The notes: a model not told the origin generated them from the letters alone. Positions 17,898-26,966 are shown, counted from the first letter of the stretch. The stretch: 64,000 nucleotides of DNA from Rhizobium sp. Q54 (GCA_945907245.1 CAMDTB010000004.1:19663-83662), one strand, 5' to 3'. Made by a program: numbers and translations.

Positions 17898-18245
17898 ATG
17901 ACCGTTATCGTCGCCGGAATTCTGGAGTTCGACCCGGCTGTCGCCGAGCAATCGATCCTCACCGCCCGCAAGCACATCGAGGGCGCCTATACCGAAAAGG
18001 GCTGCGTGCACTATGCCTGGACGCTGGACCCGCTCAATCCGGGCCGTGTCTACGTGTTCGAGGAATGGGACACCCAGGAGGATCTGGCCGTGCATCTGGC
18101 GGACCACTGGTACACCGACATGGCCGCCCATCTGGGGCAGTCGGGCCTGAAGTCCGCCGCCGTGAAGAAGTACCGGGTTGATCTGTCGGAACCCGTCTAC
18201 GACCCGCAGGGCAAGCCGCGCGCGGACTTCTTCACCGCCGGCTAA
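17898..18245 (+). CDS. Antibiotic-biosynthesis-monooxygenase (ABM) domain protein
   Basis: A 115-residue ferredoxin-like alpha/beta protein of the ABM/YgiN family, whose members are cofactor-free quinol or aromatic monooxygenases. The family pattern is visible as EGAYTEKGCVHYAW near residue 28 and VYVFEEWDTQEDLAVHL near residue 51. AGGGGGAGA lies just before the ATG. It is divergent from the P450, 190 bases away. Function beyond the fold is inferred. Confidence 0.8.
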   Translation: MTVIVAGILEFDPAVAEQSILTARKHIEGAYTEKGCVHYAWTLDPLNPGRVYVFEEWDTQEDLAVHLADHWYTDMAAHLGQSGLKSAAVKKYRVDLSEPVYDPQGKPRADFFTAG

Positions 18246-18329
18246 GCTTCAGCATCCAATCGACCTGCCCGCCGGAGCGGATCGCATGCTGCGATCCGAA
18301 CGGCCCCTGCTGCCCGGGAGTGATGAGAC

Positions 18330-18722
18330 ATGGAAAGCTATATCTACGTCGGTATCGTGAGTTGCGTGGGCCTGCTCGTCTATTACTTCACTCTGTTCAA
18401 GGCCGGCAGCGCCCGGTCCAAGTTCAAGATCAAGGCGCCGTCGCACAGCGGTCCGCCCGAGTACGAATGCTATGTGCGGGCGCACCAGAACACGCTGGAG
18501 CATCTGGTGCTGTTCCTGCCCGGCATCTGGCTGTTCGCGTGGGCGGTCGACCCGCTCTGGGCGGCCGGGATCGGCGCCATCTGGCCGATCGGACGCCTGT
18601 GGTACGCGCTCGGCTATTACACCGCGCCGGAAAAGCGCGTCCTGGGCCTGCTGGTGAGCATGCCGCCGATCTACATCCTGGTGCTCGGCGCGCTGGTCGG
18701 CTTCGTGCTGAAGCTGATGTGA
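18330..18722 (+). CDS. MAPEG family membrane protein
   Basis: A 130-residue protein with four membrane segments, typical of the MAPEG family (glutathione transferase/peroxidase-like membrane enzymes). The diagnostic RAHQNTLEHL motif lies at the start of helix 2 (near residue 50), and LWYALGYYTAPEKR resembles the second family motif (near residue 90). It follows the ABM gene by 84 bases on the same strand. A role in detoxifying electrophilic intermediates is plausible but not shown. Confidence 0.85.
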   Translation: MESYIYVGIVSCVGLLVYYFTLFKAGSARSKFKIKAPSHSGPPEYECYVRAHQNTLEHLVLFLPGIWLFAWAVDPLWAAGIGAIWPIGRLWYALGYYTAPEKRVLGLLVSMPPIYILVLGALVGFVLKLM

Positions 18723-18731
18723 CGGCCCGGA

Positions 18732-18752
18732 CCGGGCGGCGCAGCCGCCCGG
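18732..18752. terminator. Hairpin between convergent genes, possible bidirectional terminator
   Basis: CCGGGCGGC (18732-18740) pairs perfectly with GCCGCCCGG (18744-18752) across a three-base loop. It lies between the MAPEG gene and the MDR reductase. There is no T-run on either side, so termination is inferred from position and stem strength. Confidence 0.45.
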
Positions 18753-18762
18753 CCGCACGCCA

Positions 18763-19773
18763 TTACCCGATGCGGATCAGCTGCTTGCCGATGTTATCGC
18801 CGGTAAACAGCCGGATCAGGCCCTTCGGCAGATTCTCGAAGCCTTCGAGCATGTCGATGCGGTACTTCAGCTTCCCGTCGGCGATCCACTTGCCCATGTT
18901 CTCGGTCCACTCCTTGTAGCGGTGGACATGGTCGACGATGATGAAGCCGGTCATGGTCGCGCGCGAATAGACCAGGTTGAAGTAGTTTTTCGGCCCTTCG
19001 ATGGGGCCGGATTTGTTGTAGCGCGAGATGCCGCCGCAGATTACGACTCGGGCGTTCATGGCGAGGTTGGCCAGCGCGATGTCGAGGATTTCGCCGCCGA
19101 CATTGTCGTAGTAGATGTCGAGGCCCTTGGGGAACAGCTCCTTGACCCGCGCGGCCACGTCCTCGGTCTTGTAGTTGATGGCGGCGTCGAAGCCGAGTTC
19201 GTCGGTCAGCCAGCGGCACTTCTCGTCCGAGCCGGCGATGCCGACGACGGTGCCCGCGCCGAGAATCTTGGCGATCTGCCCGGCCAGGGAGCCGACGGCA
19301 CCCGCCGCGCCCGACACCAGCACGTTGCATCCCGGCGTCGGCTTGCCGACCTCGGCCATGCCGTAATAGGCGGTGAAGCCGGTGCCGCCGAACACATAGA
19401 GCGCCGCCTCGCCCGCGACGCCGTCCGGAATGCGGCTGACCATGCCCTTGCCGTCCGACACCAAATAGTCCTGGAAGCCGAACAGGCCCTGCACCCGCTG
19501 GCCCACCTTGTAGTCCGGATTGTTGGACTCGACGACGGTGCCGGCGCCCAGCGCACGCATCACGTCGCCGATCTGCAGCGGCGCGGCATAGTTGGCGCGG
19601 TTCTCCATCTGGCCGCGCAGTGCAGGCTCGACGGCGACGATCTCCTGGTGGATCAGGAACTGGCCCGGACCTGGCTCGGGAACCGGCGTCTCGACATATT
19701 TGAAGTCGCTTTCCTTGACCATCCCTTCCGGCCGGGCGGCGATCAGAAACTGGCGGTTGCTGCGGTTGGACAT
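18763..19773 (-). CDS. Medium-chain NADP-dependent oxidoreductase, CurA/LTB4-dehydrogenase-like
   Basis: A 336-residue zinc-free MDR that reduces alpha,beta-unsaturated ketones or aldehydes in known relatives. It shows YVFGGTGFTAYYGM (near residue 131), GAAGAVGSLAGQIAK (near 155) and YYDNVGGEILD (near 230), all family signatures. No zinc ligands are present. The ATG at 19773 follows GAAGGGAAG; an in-frame ATG at 19794 is possible. It is divergent from the SDR at 19919. Confidence 0.88.
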   Translation of the reverse strand: MSNRSNRQFLIAARPEGMVKESDFKYVETPVPEPGPGQFLIHQEIVAVEPALRGQMENRANYAAPLQIGDVMRALGAGTVVESNNPDYKVGQRVQGLFGFQDYLVSDGKGMVSRIPDGVAGEAALYVFGGTGFTAYYGMAEVGKPTPGCNVLVSGAAGAVGSLAGQIAKILGAGTVVGIAGSDEKCRWLTDELGFDAAINYKTEDVAARVKELFPKGLDIYYDNVGGEILDIALANLAMNARVVICGGISRYNKSGPIEGPKNYFNLVYSRATMTGFIIVDHVHRYKEWTENMGKWIADGKLKYRIDMLEGFENLPKGLIRLFTGDNIGKQLIRIG

Positions 19774-19918
19774 GTCCCGCTTCCCTTCATTCATGACTGT
19801 TGTTCCCGGTCGGGAACGTAGCACGAAAGCGGCGGTCCACAAGGCGAATTGGCTTCCATTCCCGCTTACCCTGTTGCCATACTCGCGCCGCGCAGGAACC
19901 ACGAAACGGGAGAAAATC

Positions 19919-20683
19919 ATGGGACGCGTTCAGGGAAAGATTGCCATCGTCACAGGCGCCGCCTCCGACCCCAGCCTGGGCCGGACCACCGCCATGACCC
20001 TCGCGCGCGAAGGCGCCAGGCTGGTGGTGACCGACATCGACGAGCAGGGCGTGCAGGACTGCGCCCAGAAGATCCGGGACGCCGGCGGCGAAGCCATCGC
20101 GCTGCGCCAGGACGTGGTGTCCGAGGACGGCTGGAAGGAGGTCATCGCCCGGACCATCGAAACCTATGGCCGGCTCGACGTGCTGGTGAACAACGCGGGC
20201 ATCGCGGTGCTCAAGCTGCTCGACGAGTTGTCGCTCGACGACTGGAACCGCCAGATCAACGTCAACCTGACCAGCGTCTTCCTCGGCACCAAATACGCCG
20301 TGCCGGAAATGCGCAAGGCCGGCGGCGGCTCCATCGTCAACCTGTCGTCGGTGGCGGGCCTGATCGGCCTCCAGCGCTGCATCGCCTATTCGGCGTCGAA
20401 GGGCGGCGTCCGGCTGATGACCAAGTCGATCGCGCTGGAGGTGGGCAAGGACGGGATTCGGTGCAACTCGGTCCATCCCGGCGTGATCTGGACCAACATG
20501 CAGGCCGGCGCGCGGGACAGCCTCAGCAAGGAGGCCGGACGCGCCGCGACCGCCAGCTTCCCGATCGGCCGCCTGGGCGAACCAGAGGACATCGCCAACT
20601 GCGTCCTCTACCTGGCGTCCGACGAGTCGAGCTACGTGACCGGCACGGAGTTCACCGTCGATGGCGGCATGACGGCGATGTAA
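19919..20683 (+). CDS. SDR-family dehydrogenase
   Basis: A 254-residue classical SDR. It has the NNAG motif, catalytic Ser in NLSSVAG, and Tyr-x3-Lys in YSASK (near residue 160). The cofactor loop is TGAASDPSLGR, two residues longer than the usual TGxxxGxG, a variant found in one SDR subgroup. An acidic residue after beta-2 (TDID) favours NAD. The ATG is preceded by ACGGGAGA. It is probably a secondary-alcohol or 3-hydroxyacyl dehydrogenase in the local pathway. Confidence 0.88.
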   Translation: MGRVQGKIAIVTGAASDPSLGRTTAMTLAREGARLVVTDIDEQGVQDCAQKIRDAGGEAIALRQDVVSEDGWKEVIARTIETYGRLDVLVNNAGIAVLKLLDELSLDDWNRQINVNLTSVFLGTKYAVPEMRKAGGGSIVNLSSVAGLIGLQRCIAYSASKGGVRLMTKSIALEVGKDGIRCNSVHPGVIWTNMQAGARDSLSKEAGRAATASFPIGRLGEPEDIANCVLYLASDESSYVTGTEFTVDGGMTAM

Positions 20684-20686
20684 CGC

Positions 20687-21007
20687 CTATTTCCCCGGCC
20701 CCAGTTCCGCCAGGCACTGCGCCGAAATCCGGTCGATCATCCGCGAGGCCCTGGTCTCGAAACGGCGACCGGCGGTCAGCTTGAAGAAGAATTCGTCGAG
20801 GTCCTGTTTCGGGACCTCGGCGCTGATTCCCTTCCACTGGCAGCGGCACAGCGCGTCGGCGTTGGTGTACTTCTCGCCGATATACTGGGTGCAGATCTTG
20901 ACGTAGCGCTTCTCGTTACGGGTCTCGCGCGGATTGACGCCACAGCCGGCCAGCAGCGCGGCAGCCGTCAGCGCCAAGATCGCGAACCGAACGTCTCGAA
21001 GCCCCAT
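20687..21007 (-). CDS. Small lipoprotein of unknown function
   Basis: A 106-residue protein with a lipoprotein signal peptide: hydrophobic stretch then LLAGCG, placing the lipidated Cys near residue 22. The mature part has a CTQYIG...ALCRCQWKG cysteine pattern and a late cysteine in RISAQCLAEL. The start at 21007 is supported by GGGGAAA; a longer frame from 21052 exists. The frameshifted gene at 21091 is a paralogue with the same cysteine layout. I do not recognise a named family. Confidence 0.7.
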   Translation of the reverse strand: MGLRDVRFAILALTAAALLAGCGVNPRETRNEKRYVKICTQYIGEKYTNADALCRCQWKGISAEVPKQDLDEFFFKLTAGRRFETRASRMIDRISAQCLAELGPGK

Positions 21008-21090
21008 CCGTTTCCCCAAAAAACGGCACGATTGTCGTAGTTTAGCAGGCATCCCGGCGTGTACGGCAGAAAATCATTGATGCCGTCGCC

Positions 21091-21419
21091 TCACGGGCGA
21101 TCGCGCAGCTGGCGGGCGCAGTCGGTGGACACGCGGCTCATGAACTCGGCCCTTTCCCGCGCGGTGCCGTTCTTCAGCGCTATCAGGCGCTTCAGCATGT
21201 CCAGCCGATTTCTCCCCGCACCTCGCGCCACAGGCACCTGCAAAGTTCCGCCGGCTTGCGCATCCGGGCGCCGAAAGCCTCGGTGCATTGCCCATGAAAC
21301 TCCGCTTCGATCTCCTGAAACTTGTCGTCTGTCGCACGCAGGCCTCGGAAGCCGAAGACGAGCAGGCCCACCGCCACCGACAGGAACAGCAGCACGAGGA
21401 TCAGGGTCTTTCCTATCAT
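21091..21419 (-). pseudogene. Frameshifted paralogue of the small secreted protein at 20687
   Basis: The N-terminal part from ATG 21419 has a membrane/signal segment followed by CTEAFG...ELCRCLWREVRGEIG. That frame then stops at 21192. The continuation LDMLKRLIALKNG...MSRVSTDCARQL lies in another frame and ends at 21091. Joining the frames near 21205 restores the full layout of the neighbouring paralogue, so one base is missing there. It is either a true inactivating deletion or a sequencing error. Confidence 0.7.
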
Positions 21420-21434
21420 TCCGCGTCAACAGTC

Positions 21435-21465
21435 AAAAAAGAAGGGAGCCGGCTGGCTCCCTTCT
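21435..21465 (-). terminator. Rho-independent terminator after the ThuA-like gene
   Basis: On the minus strand an 11-bp perfect stem (21465-21455 with 21450-21440) and a four-base loop are followed by a T-run (21440-21435). It lies just beyond the stop codon at 21489. Confidence 0.85.
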
Positions 21466-21488
21466 GAGACCAACGTGCCGCCAGGCCG

Positions 21489-22397
21489 TTACTCGGCGGC
21501 CTTTTTGGCGTTGAACTCGCGCGCCCAGACCTTCGCCTCGTCGGAGCAGGCCCAGTTGATGGCCTGCCGCAGGATCTTGCGGAACGTCTCGTTCTTGTAG
21601 GTGGCCGGACCGTCGCCGAACTGCAGATAGACGATCGGGCTGTTCTTGTAGGTCTTGACCCAGCCAACCAGGTTGCTGCTCGGCGGATGGGACCAGCCCT
21701 CGTTGGAATAATACTTGCCCTGCAGCGCCAGCTTCGACGAGAAGAAATTCTGGTCGGTGAAGTCCCACGAACTGCGGAACAGCGGCACCACCGAATCCTC
21801 GAACACCTCGGACATGTAGACCTCGTCGACGATGTCGAACGGCTCGATACCTTCGGTGATCGGGTGGTTCGCGACGGGCGTCACCTTGTGGGGCACGTCG
21901 ATGTTGTAGCCGCTGTCCTGCTTGTCCACGCCGCGCGACTTCATCGGGAAATAGAGGAAGTGGCCGCCGACGATCTCGGACCATTCCGGCCATGCGGGCC
22001 AGGCGGCGCAGGTGTGGTGCATGATGACCAGCGGGAAGCCCGCCTCCAGCATGGCCATGACCCCGTCCTTGTAGGACTGGGGCGGCTCGACGAAGCGCGG
22101 CCTGCCGTCACTGTTCGGGTCCCGGTTGAACTCGATGCCCGGCATGTCGTACTGCACGTAGCAATCGAAGTTCTTGGCGAATTCCGGGTTGAACATGAGC
22201 TGGGCGGCCGGATGCTCGACGGCGGAGTATTCGATGTCCGGATTGGATTCGAAGATGTTGTAGAAGGCGTCGCGCGCGAAAGGGTGGCCGCGCGTCACCA
22301 GCAGCACCTTCTTCTTGCCCTCGGTCCAGAACGTCTGGCCGGTGGGTGACGAACGGCCGCTCTCGTGATAGTCGGCGGGATCTACATCGTCTGCCAT
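21489..22397 (-). CDS. ThuA-like domain protein (second copy)
   Basis: A 302-residue ThuA/glutamine-amidotransferase-like protein. Visible segments are KKKVLLVTRGHPF near residue 27, PLVIMHHTCAAWPAW near 120, a NHPITEGIEPFDIVDEVY segment near 180 typical of the family, and SPIVYLQFGDGPATY near 255. The ATG at 22397 follows AGGGGAAGA. It is only distantly similar to the ThuA-like protein at 4410. A terminator follows directly. The activity is unknown. Confidence 0.72.
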   Translation of the reverse strand: MADDVDPADYHESGRSSPTGQTFWTEGKKKVLLVTRGHPFARDAFYNIFESNPDIEYSAVEHPAAQLMFNPEFAKNFDCYVQYDMPGIEFNRDPNSDGRPRFVEPPQSYKDGVMAMLEAGFPLVIMHHTCAAWPAWPEWSEIVGGHFLYFPMKSRGVDKQDSGYNIDVPHKVTPVANHPITEGIEPFDIVDEVYMSEVFEDSVVPLFRSSWDFTDQNFFSSKLALQGKYYSNEGWSHPPSSNLVGWVKTYKNSPIVYLQFGDGPATYKNETFRKILRQAINWACSDEAKVWAREFNAKKAAE

Positions 22398-22481
22398 TGG
22401 TCTTCCCCTTGGATGGTATCGGTTCGGCTGCAACGCTAGAACAAGCCGCAGGACGGTGCAACCGTCCGCCGTCGATTTCCA

Positions 22482-23954
22482 TTACCGGCGCTGGAAGCGC
22501 CGGGCCAGCGAGCCACGCACCTCGGCAAGCTGTTCGAGGATACCGCTCTCGGCGCCGTCTGGCCTGCCGGCCAGCCGCCACAGCGCGAGCACCGTGAAGA
22601 CATAGACCAGTGCACCCAGCGGCACGTTGAGGCACAGCGACTGGATCGGGTCTAGCGGCAGCAGCGCCTGGCTCGTCCGCACTGCGGCCACCATGACGAC
22701 GCCAGCCAGCAGCGGCCGGGCAAAGGCCCGGCAGACGCCGCCGAGCAGGCCCTTGTACGGCGCGAACGCCAGGGTCATCGACACGCCGGCGGCGACGATT
22801 TCCATGACGGCGCGGGCCCCGGCCACGCCCTCGCCGCCCGCGAACCGGTAGGCCAGTGGCAGCAGCACCGCCAGGCCCGCCACCTGCGCCCAGGAGGCGA
22901 TGTTGGTCGCCCGCTGGCGGCCCTGTGCGGTGAGCAGCGGCAGGGTGACGGTGCGGATGCACGCACCCAGCGCCGACAGCGCCAGGATCTCCAGCAGCGC
23001 CACGCCGCCCACCCACTGCGGGCCGTAGACCGACAGGATGAACTCGCGCGCCACGGCATAGAGGCCCAGGCTGGCGCCGAAACCCAGCAGCGCCGCCGCG
23101 CCGACCGATTTCCTGACCGCGGCGAACATCCGCTCGCCATCCGTATGGATGCGGCTGTAGGCCGAATAGACCACCGGGCTGATCGGCGCGACCAACTCGC
23201 GGGTCGCCATCTCGGCCAGGTTGCTGGCCAGGTAGTAGAGACCCAAGGTCGCCGGCCGGACGATGCCGCCGAGCACGATCTGGTCGAGGCGCTGTTCCAG
23301 GAACCATGCCAGGCTGCTGAGCGAGGCGTGCGTGGAGAATCCCAGCATCTCCTCGCGCGCCCCCAGCGAAATCCTCGGACGATAGGGATGCATCACATAG
23401 CTGACGACAAGCTGCGCGATGGAGCCGGCCAGCCAGCCAAGGATCAGCGCCCAATAGCTGCGCCAGACAACAGCGATCGTTACGGTGACGACGAAACCGG
23501 CGATGCGAGGCCAGAACTGCAGCCAGAACTGCTGGCCGAACCGGAAGTTTCGCCGGAAGTCGGCGGTGCCGATGTTGGAAAAGCCGGCGATCGCCGTGGA
23601 CAGCGCCGTTACCAGCAGCACGCCCGTGATCCTGCCGTCGTTGAAATACAGCGCCGCCAGCGGCGCCAGCAGCGCGATGATCACACCGGCTACGAACCCC
23701 AGCAGCACGTTGATGGTCCAAGCGGTATCGTAGTGGACGCGCTGGGGGTCGGGATGCCGGATCAGCGCCTGGGCCGCGCCGGCCTCGGTCAGCGCGAGGA
23801 CAAAGCCGGTTGCCAGCACACTCATGGCGATCAGGCCGAAATCGTCGGGCGTCAGCAGCCGCGCCAGGATGATGGTGCTGACGAAGCCGAGCAGCCGCAT
23901 GGACCAGCGCAGCCCGATCATCCAGATCGAGCCGGCGACCACCTTCTTTCCCAA
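22482..23954 (-). CDS. Polysaccharide flippase, Wzx/WzxC-like
   Basis: A 490-residue membrane protein with 12-14 hydrophobic segments of the MOP/PST superfamily, which flips undecaprenyl-linked sugars across the inner membrane. The N-terminal GSIWMIGLRWSMRLLGF and ILARLLTPDDFGLIAM segments are typical of WzxC/AmsL-type flippases. The best start is the TTG at 23954, since no in-frame ATG is near. No glycosyltransferases are adjacent, so it is isolated from a polysaccharide locus. Confidence 0.8.
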   Translation of the reverse strand: MGKKVVAGSIWMIGLRWSMRLLGFVSTIILARLLTPDDFGLIAMSVLATGFVLALTEAGAAQALIRHPDPQRVHYDTAWTINVLLGFVAGVIIALLAPLAALYFNDGRITGVLLVTALSTAIAGFSNIGTADFRRNFRFGQQFWLQFWPRIAGFVVTVTIAVVWRSYWALILGWLAGSIAQLVVSYVMHPYRPRISLGAREEMLGFSTHASLSSLAWFLEQRLDQIVLGGIVRPATLGLYYLASNLAEMATRELVAPISPVVYSAYSRIHTDGERMFAAVRKSVGAAALLGFGASLGLYAVAREFILSVYGPQWVGGVALLEILALSALGACIRTVTLPLLTAQGRQRATNIASWAQVAGLAVLLPLAYRFAGGEGVAGARAVMEIVAAGVSMTLAFAPYKGLLGGVCRAFARPLLAGVVMVAAVRTSQALLPLDPIQSLCLNVPLGALVYVFTVLALWRLAGRPDGAESGILEQLAEVRGSLARRFQRR

Positions 23955-24005
23955 CGGCTCGATGTCGGAGGACTTGGGGTTCCTGAATGCCGAGCTTTCG
24001 CTCCC

Positions 24006-24020
24006 TTCGCCGGGATGACG
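24006..24020. repeat. Partial GTCATCCCGG repeat (one arm)
   Basis: The sequence TTCGCCGGGATGACG matches one end of the inverted repeat found intact at 14642-14789. No second arm is found nearby, so it is a remnant. Confidence 0.5.
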
Positions 24021-24065
24021 GCTATGGATGGAATGATAGCGATCAATAAGGCCGGAGCCATACTC

Positions 24066-25232
24066 TCAATACGACTTCGGCAGTCCCAGCACCCGCTCGC
24101 CGATGAAGTTCAGGATCATGTGCGGGCTGACGGGCGCGATGCGGCCCAGCATGCTTTCGCGCATGTAGCGCTCCACATGGAATTCCCTGGCATAGCCGAA
24201 GCCGCCATGGGTCAGCACCGCGTTCTGGCAGGCGGTGAAGCCGGCCTCGGCGGACAGGTACTTGGCGGTGTTGGCCTCGGCGCCGCAGGGCTCGCCGCGG
24301 TCGTACAGGGTGGCCGCCTTCAGCACCATCAGGAACGCCGCCTCGAGCTGCATCCAGTCCAGCGCCAGCGGATGCTGGATGCCCTGGTTCTGGCCGATCG
24401 GCCGGTCGAACACGATCCGCTCGCCGGCGTAAAGGGTGGCCTTGGCCAGCGCCGCCTGTCCAAGCCCGACGCACTCCGCGGCGATCAGCACCCGTTCCGG
24501 GTTTAGGCCGTGCAGCAGGTACTCGAATCCCCTGCCCTCCTCGCCGATCCGGTCTTCCTCAGGCACCGGCAGTCCGTCGATGAACACCTCATTGGAGTCG
24601 ACGGAGGCGCGGCCCATCTTGTGGATCTCGCGCACCTCGCAATAGCGCCGGTCCAGATCCGTATAGAACAGGCTGAGGCCCAAGGTCGGTTTGGCGCAAT
24701 GCTCGCGCGGCGTGGTGCGCACCAGGATCAGGATCTTGTTGGCGGTCTGGGCTGTCGAGGTCCAGACCTTCTTGCCATTGATGACATAGGCGTTGCCGAC
24801 CCGTTCGGCCCGGGTCTTGATCGCCGTGGTGTTGAGGCCCGCGTCCGGCTCGGTGACGCCGAAGCACGCCCGGTCCTCGCCCTTGATGATCCGGGGCAGG
24901 ATGCGCCAGCGCTGCTCCTCGGTGCCGAACACCACGACCGGGTTCAGCCCGAAGATGTTCATGTGCACCGACGACGCGCCCGAGAAGCCGGCGCCCGAGC
25001 GGCTGATGGCGTGCATCATCAGCGCCGCCTCGGTGACGCCCAGCCCGGCGCCGCCGACTTCCTCCGGCATGGCGATGCCCAGCCAGCCGCCGTCGATCAC
25101 CGCGCGGACGAATTCCTCGGGAAATTGCGCGTCGGTGTCGCGGGCCAGCCAGTACGCGTCATCGAAAGGCGCGCACAGCTTCTCGATGGCGCGTCGGACG
25201 GCCTCTTGCTCTTGCGTCAGCGCGAAATCCAA
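24066..25232 (-). CDS. Acyl-CoA dehydrogenase
   Basis: A 388-residue FAD enzyme for alpha,beta-dehydrogenation of an acyl-CoA. Family segments are FGVTEPDAG (near residue 127), NGKKVWTS (near 152) and the C-terminal THGGFGYAREFHVERYMRE, which holds the FAD and catalytic-loop region. The start is the TTG at 25232, which has GGAGG at optimal spacing; the frame continues far upstream only as an artefact over the hydratase gene. The enoyl-CoA hydratase (25253) is 20 bases upstream, so both are likely co-transcribed. Confidence 0.9.
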   Translation of the reverse strand: MDFALTQEQEAVRRAIEKLCAPFDDAYWLARDTDAQFPEEFVRAVIDGGWLGIAMPEEVGGAGLGVTEAALMMHAISRSGAGFSGASSVHMNIFGLNPVVVFGTEEQRWRILPRIIKGEDRACFGVTEPDAGLNTTAIKTRAERVGNAYVINGKKVWTSTAQTANKILILVRTTPREHCAKPTLGLSLFYTDLDRRYCEVREIHKMGRASVDSNEVFIDGLPVPEEDRIGEEGRGFEYLLHGLNPERVLIAAECVGLGQAALAKATLYAGERIVFDRPIGQNQGIQHPLALDWMQLEAAFLMVLKAATLYDRGEPCGAEANTAKYLSAEAGFTACQNAVLTHGGFGYAREFHVERYMRESMLGRIAPVSPHMILNFIGERVLGLPKSY

Positions 25233-25252
25233 GGCCGTCCTCCGTTTTCCAA

Positions 25253-26044
25253 CTAAGCCGCGTAGTTCGGCTTGCGCTTCTCGAGGAACGACTTGATGCC
25301 CTCGGAGACGTCGCCGTTGGAGACGGCGAGGATCTGGTTGCGGTCCTCCATGGCGATGGCGCTGTTCAGGTCGTTGCCGTCCACGTTGGCCCAGAAGCAT
25401 TCCTTGGTCATGCGCAGGCCCAGCGGCGCGGTGGCGATCATGTCGTCGGCCAGCGACTTGCCGGCAGCGACCAGCTCGTCCATCGGCACCACGTCCGACA
25501 CCAGGCCGGTGCGCAGCGCGCGGTTGGCGTCGATGAAGCGGCCGGTCATCAGCAGTTCGGCGGCGACCGAGGTGCCGACCAGACGCGGCAGGTGATAGGA
25601 CGCGCCCATCTCGCAGCCCGACAGGCCGATCTTGATGAAGGCGCAGTTCATCTTGGTGCCCTCGGCGGCGATGCGGACGTCGCAGCCCAGCGCGATCGAG
25701 AAGCCGCCGCCGGCCGCGTAGCCGTGCAGCAGGCCGATGATCGGCTGCGGGCAGCGGCGCATGCGCATGACGATGCCGGAGAAGTTTCGCTGGCTCTTCA
25801 TGCCGGTGTTGGTGGTGCTGTCGAGCGGCCGCTCCGGATCCTTCATGTCGAGGCCGGCGCAGAACGCGCGCCCGTTCCCCTTCAGCACCACGACGCGCAC
25901 GTCGTAGTTGGTCTCCAGGCTGCCGAAATAGTGGTTCAGCTCGCGCACGAACTGGCGGCTCAGCGCGTTGAGATTGTCCGGACGGTTGAACGTCACCCAA
26001 TCGATGGCGCCGTCCTTCTCGATGATCATGTTCTTGTATTCCAC
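25253..26044 (-). CDS. Enoyl-CoA hydratase/isomerase family protein
   Basis: A 263-residue crotonase-fold enzyme. Oxyanion-hole segments are AFCAGLDMKD (near residue 60) and GYAAGGGFSIALGCD (near 108). An acidic residue in GLSGCEMGAS (near 143) occupies the region of the catalytic glutamate. The GTG at 26044 follows AGGTAAG; an ATG five codons later is an alternative. It is adjacent to the acyl-CoA dehydrogenase, giving two consecutive beta-oxidation steps. Confidence 0.88.
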   Translation of the reverse strand: MEYKNMIIEKDGAIDWVTFNRPDNLNALSRQFVRELNHYFGSLETNYDVRVVVLKGNGRAFCAGLDMKDPERPLDSTTNTGMKSQRNFSGIVMRMRRCPQPIIGLLHGYAAGGGFSIALGCDVRIAAEGTKMNCAFIKIGLSGCEMGASYHLPRLVGTSVAAELLMTGRFIDANRALRTGLVSDVVPMDELVAAGKSLADDMIATAPLGLRMTKECFWANVDGNDLNSAIAMEDRNQILAVSNGDVSEGIKSFLEKRKPNYAA

Positions 26045-26075
26045 GGAACTTACCTTTCTCTCTTTCCTGATATAT

Positions 26076-26966
26076 TCAAAGTGCTTGCACGCCCTCTTTT
26101 ACCTCTTTCAGCAGCTTGAGGTGAGCGGCGACATCCGTGTTCAGGCCGATCATGGAGGTGCCGATGGCGAGGTGCGTGGCACCCGCGCCCTTCCACATCG
26201 CAGCGCCTTTCAGCACTTGGTCCATGGTCGCGGCGGGCTTGTCGCGGAAGGCGTTCTGGAAGCCGGTCATGGCCTCGAGCCCGATGGACTTCGGATAGCG
26301 GCCGGCCTTCTCGGCGGCCTTGTGCATGATCTCGAACTGGGGCTTGAGCTGCTCCGGCGTACCGATGGGGATCCAGCCGTCGCCGATGCGGCCGACGCGG
26401 TCGGCGACGGCGTCCGACATGCCGCCGAACCAGACCGGGATCGGCTTCTGGACGGAGTTCGGGTTGAGGCCGCCCTCCTGCATCTTGTGGAACTTGCCGT
26501 CGAACGTGGTGGTGCGGTTCATCCACAGCGCCCGCATGATGGCGACCTGCTCCTCGGAGCGCTTGCCGCGAGTATGCCAGTCCATGTCGAGGGCTTCATA
26601 TTCCATGGCCTGCCAGCCGACGCCGATGCCCAGCCGCAACCGGCCTTGCGACAGCACGTCGACCTCGGCCGCCTGCTTGGCGACCAGCACCGCCTGGCGC
26701 TGCGGCAGGATCAGCACGCCGGTCGCCAGCCCGACCTTTCTGGTGCAGGCGGCGATGAAGCCGTAAAGCACGAACGGTTCGTGGAACGCGTCCTCCAGCT
26801 TGTAGGGCGCGAAAATCTTGGGGTCGCCCTTGGGATCGACGCCCAGAACATGATCGGTCGTGGTGATGTAGTCGAATCCCAGGTCTTCCGCGCCCTGCGC
26901 GAAGTCCCGGATGGCGGCCGGATCGTTACCGATCTCGACGCTCGGAAAACTGGCTCCGATCTTCAT
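26076..26966 (-). CDS. LLM-class oxidoreductase, F420- or FMN-dependent
   Basis: A 296-residue luciferase-like TIM-barrel protein. The segment DYITTTDHVLG (near residue 32) and RLRLGIGVGWQAMEYEALDMD (near 110), plus PIPVWFGG, are typical of the F420-dependent LLM subfamily found in Actinobacteria and some Proteobacteria. The start at 26966 has GGGGAGAA; the frame open to 27020 is rejected. No F420 biosynthesis genes are present here, so cofactor use is inferred. It shares direction with the beta-oxidation pair. Confidence 0.82.
   Translation of the reverse strand: MKIGASFPSVEIGNDPAAIRDFAQGAEDLGFDYITTTDHVLGVDPKGDPKIFAPYKLEDAFHEPFVLYGFIAACTRKVGLATGVLILPQRQAVLVAKQAAEVDVLSQGRLRLGIGVGWQAMEYEALDMDWHTRGKRSEEQVAIMRALWMNRTTTFDGKFHKMQEGGLNPNSVQKPIPVWFGGMSDAVADRVGRIGDGWIPIGTPEQLKPQFEIMHKAAEKAGRYPKSIGLEAMTGFQNAFRDKPAATMDQVLKGAAMWKGAGATHLAIGTSMIGLNTDVAAHLKLLKEVKEGVQAL

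Noticed and set aside
24066..26000. 644-codon frame suggesting a hydratase-dehydrogenase fusion
   Set aside because: Only the last 388 codons encode the acyl-CoA dehydrogenase. The first part is another frame of the intact hydratase gene, and a TTG start with GGAGG sits at the junction.
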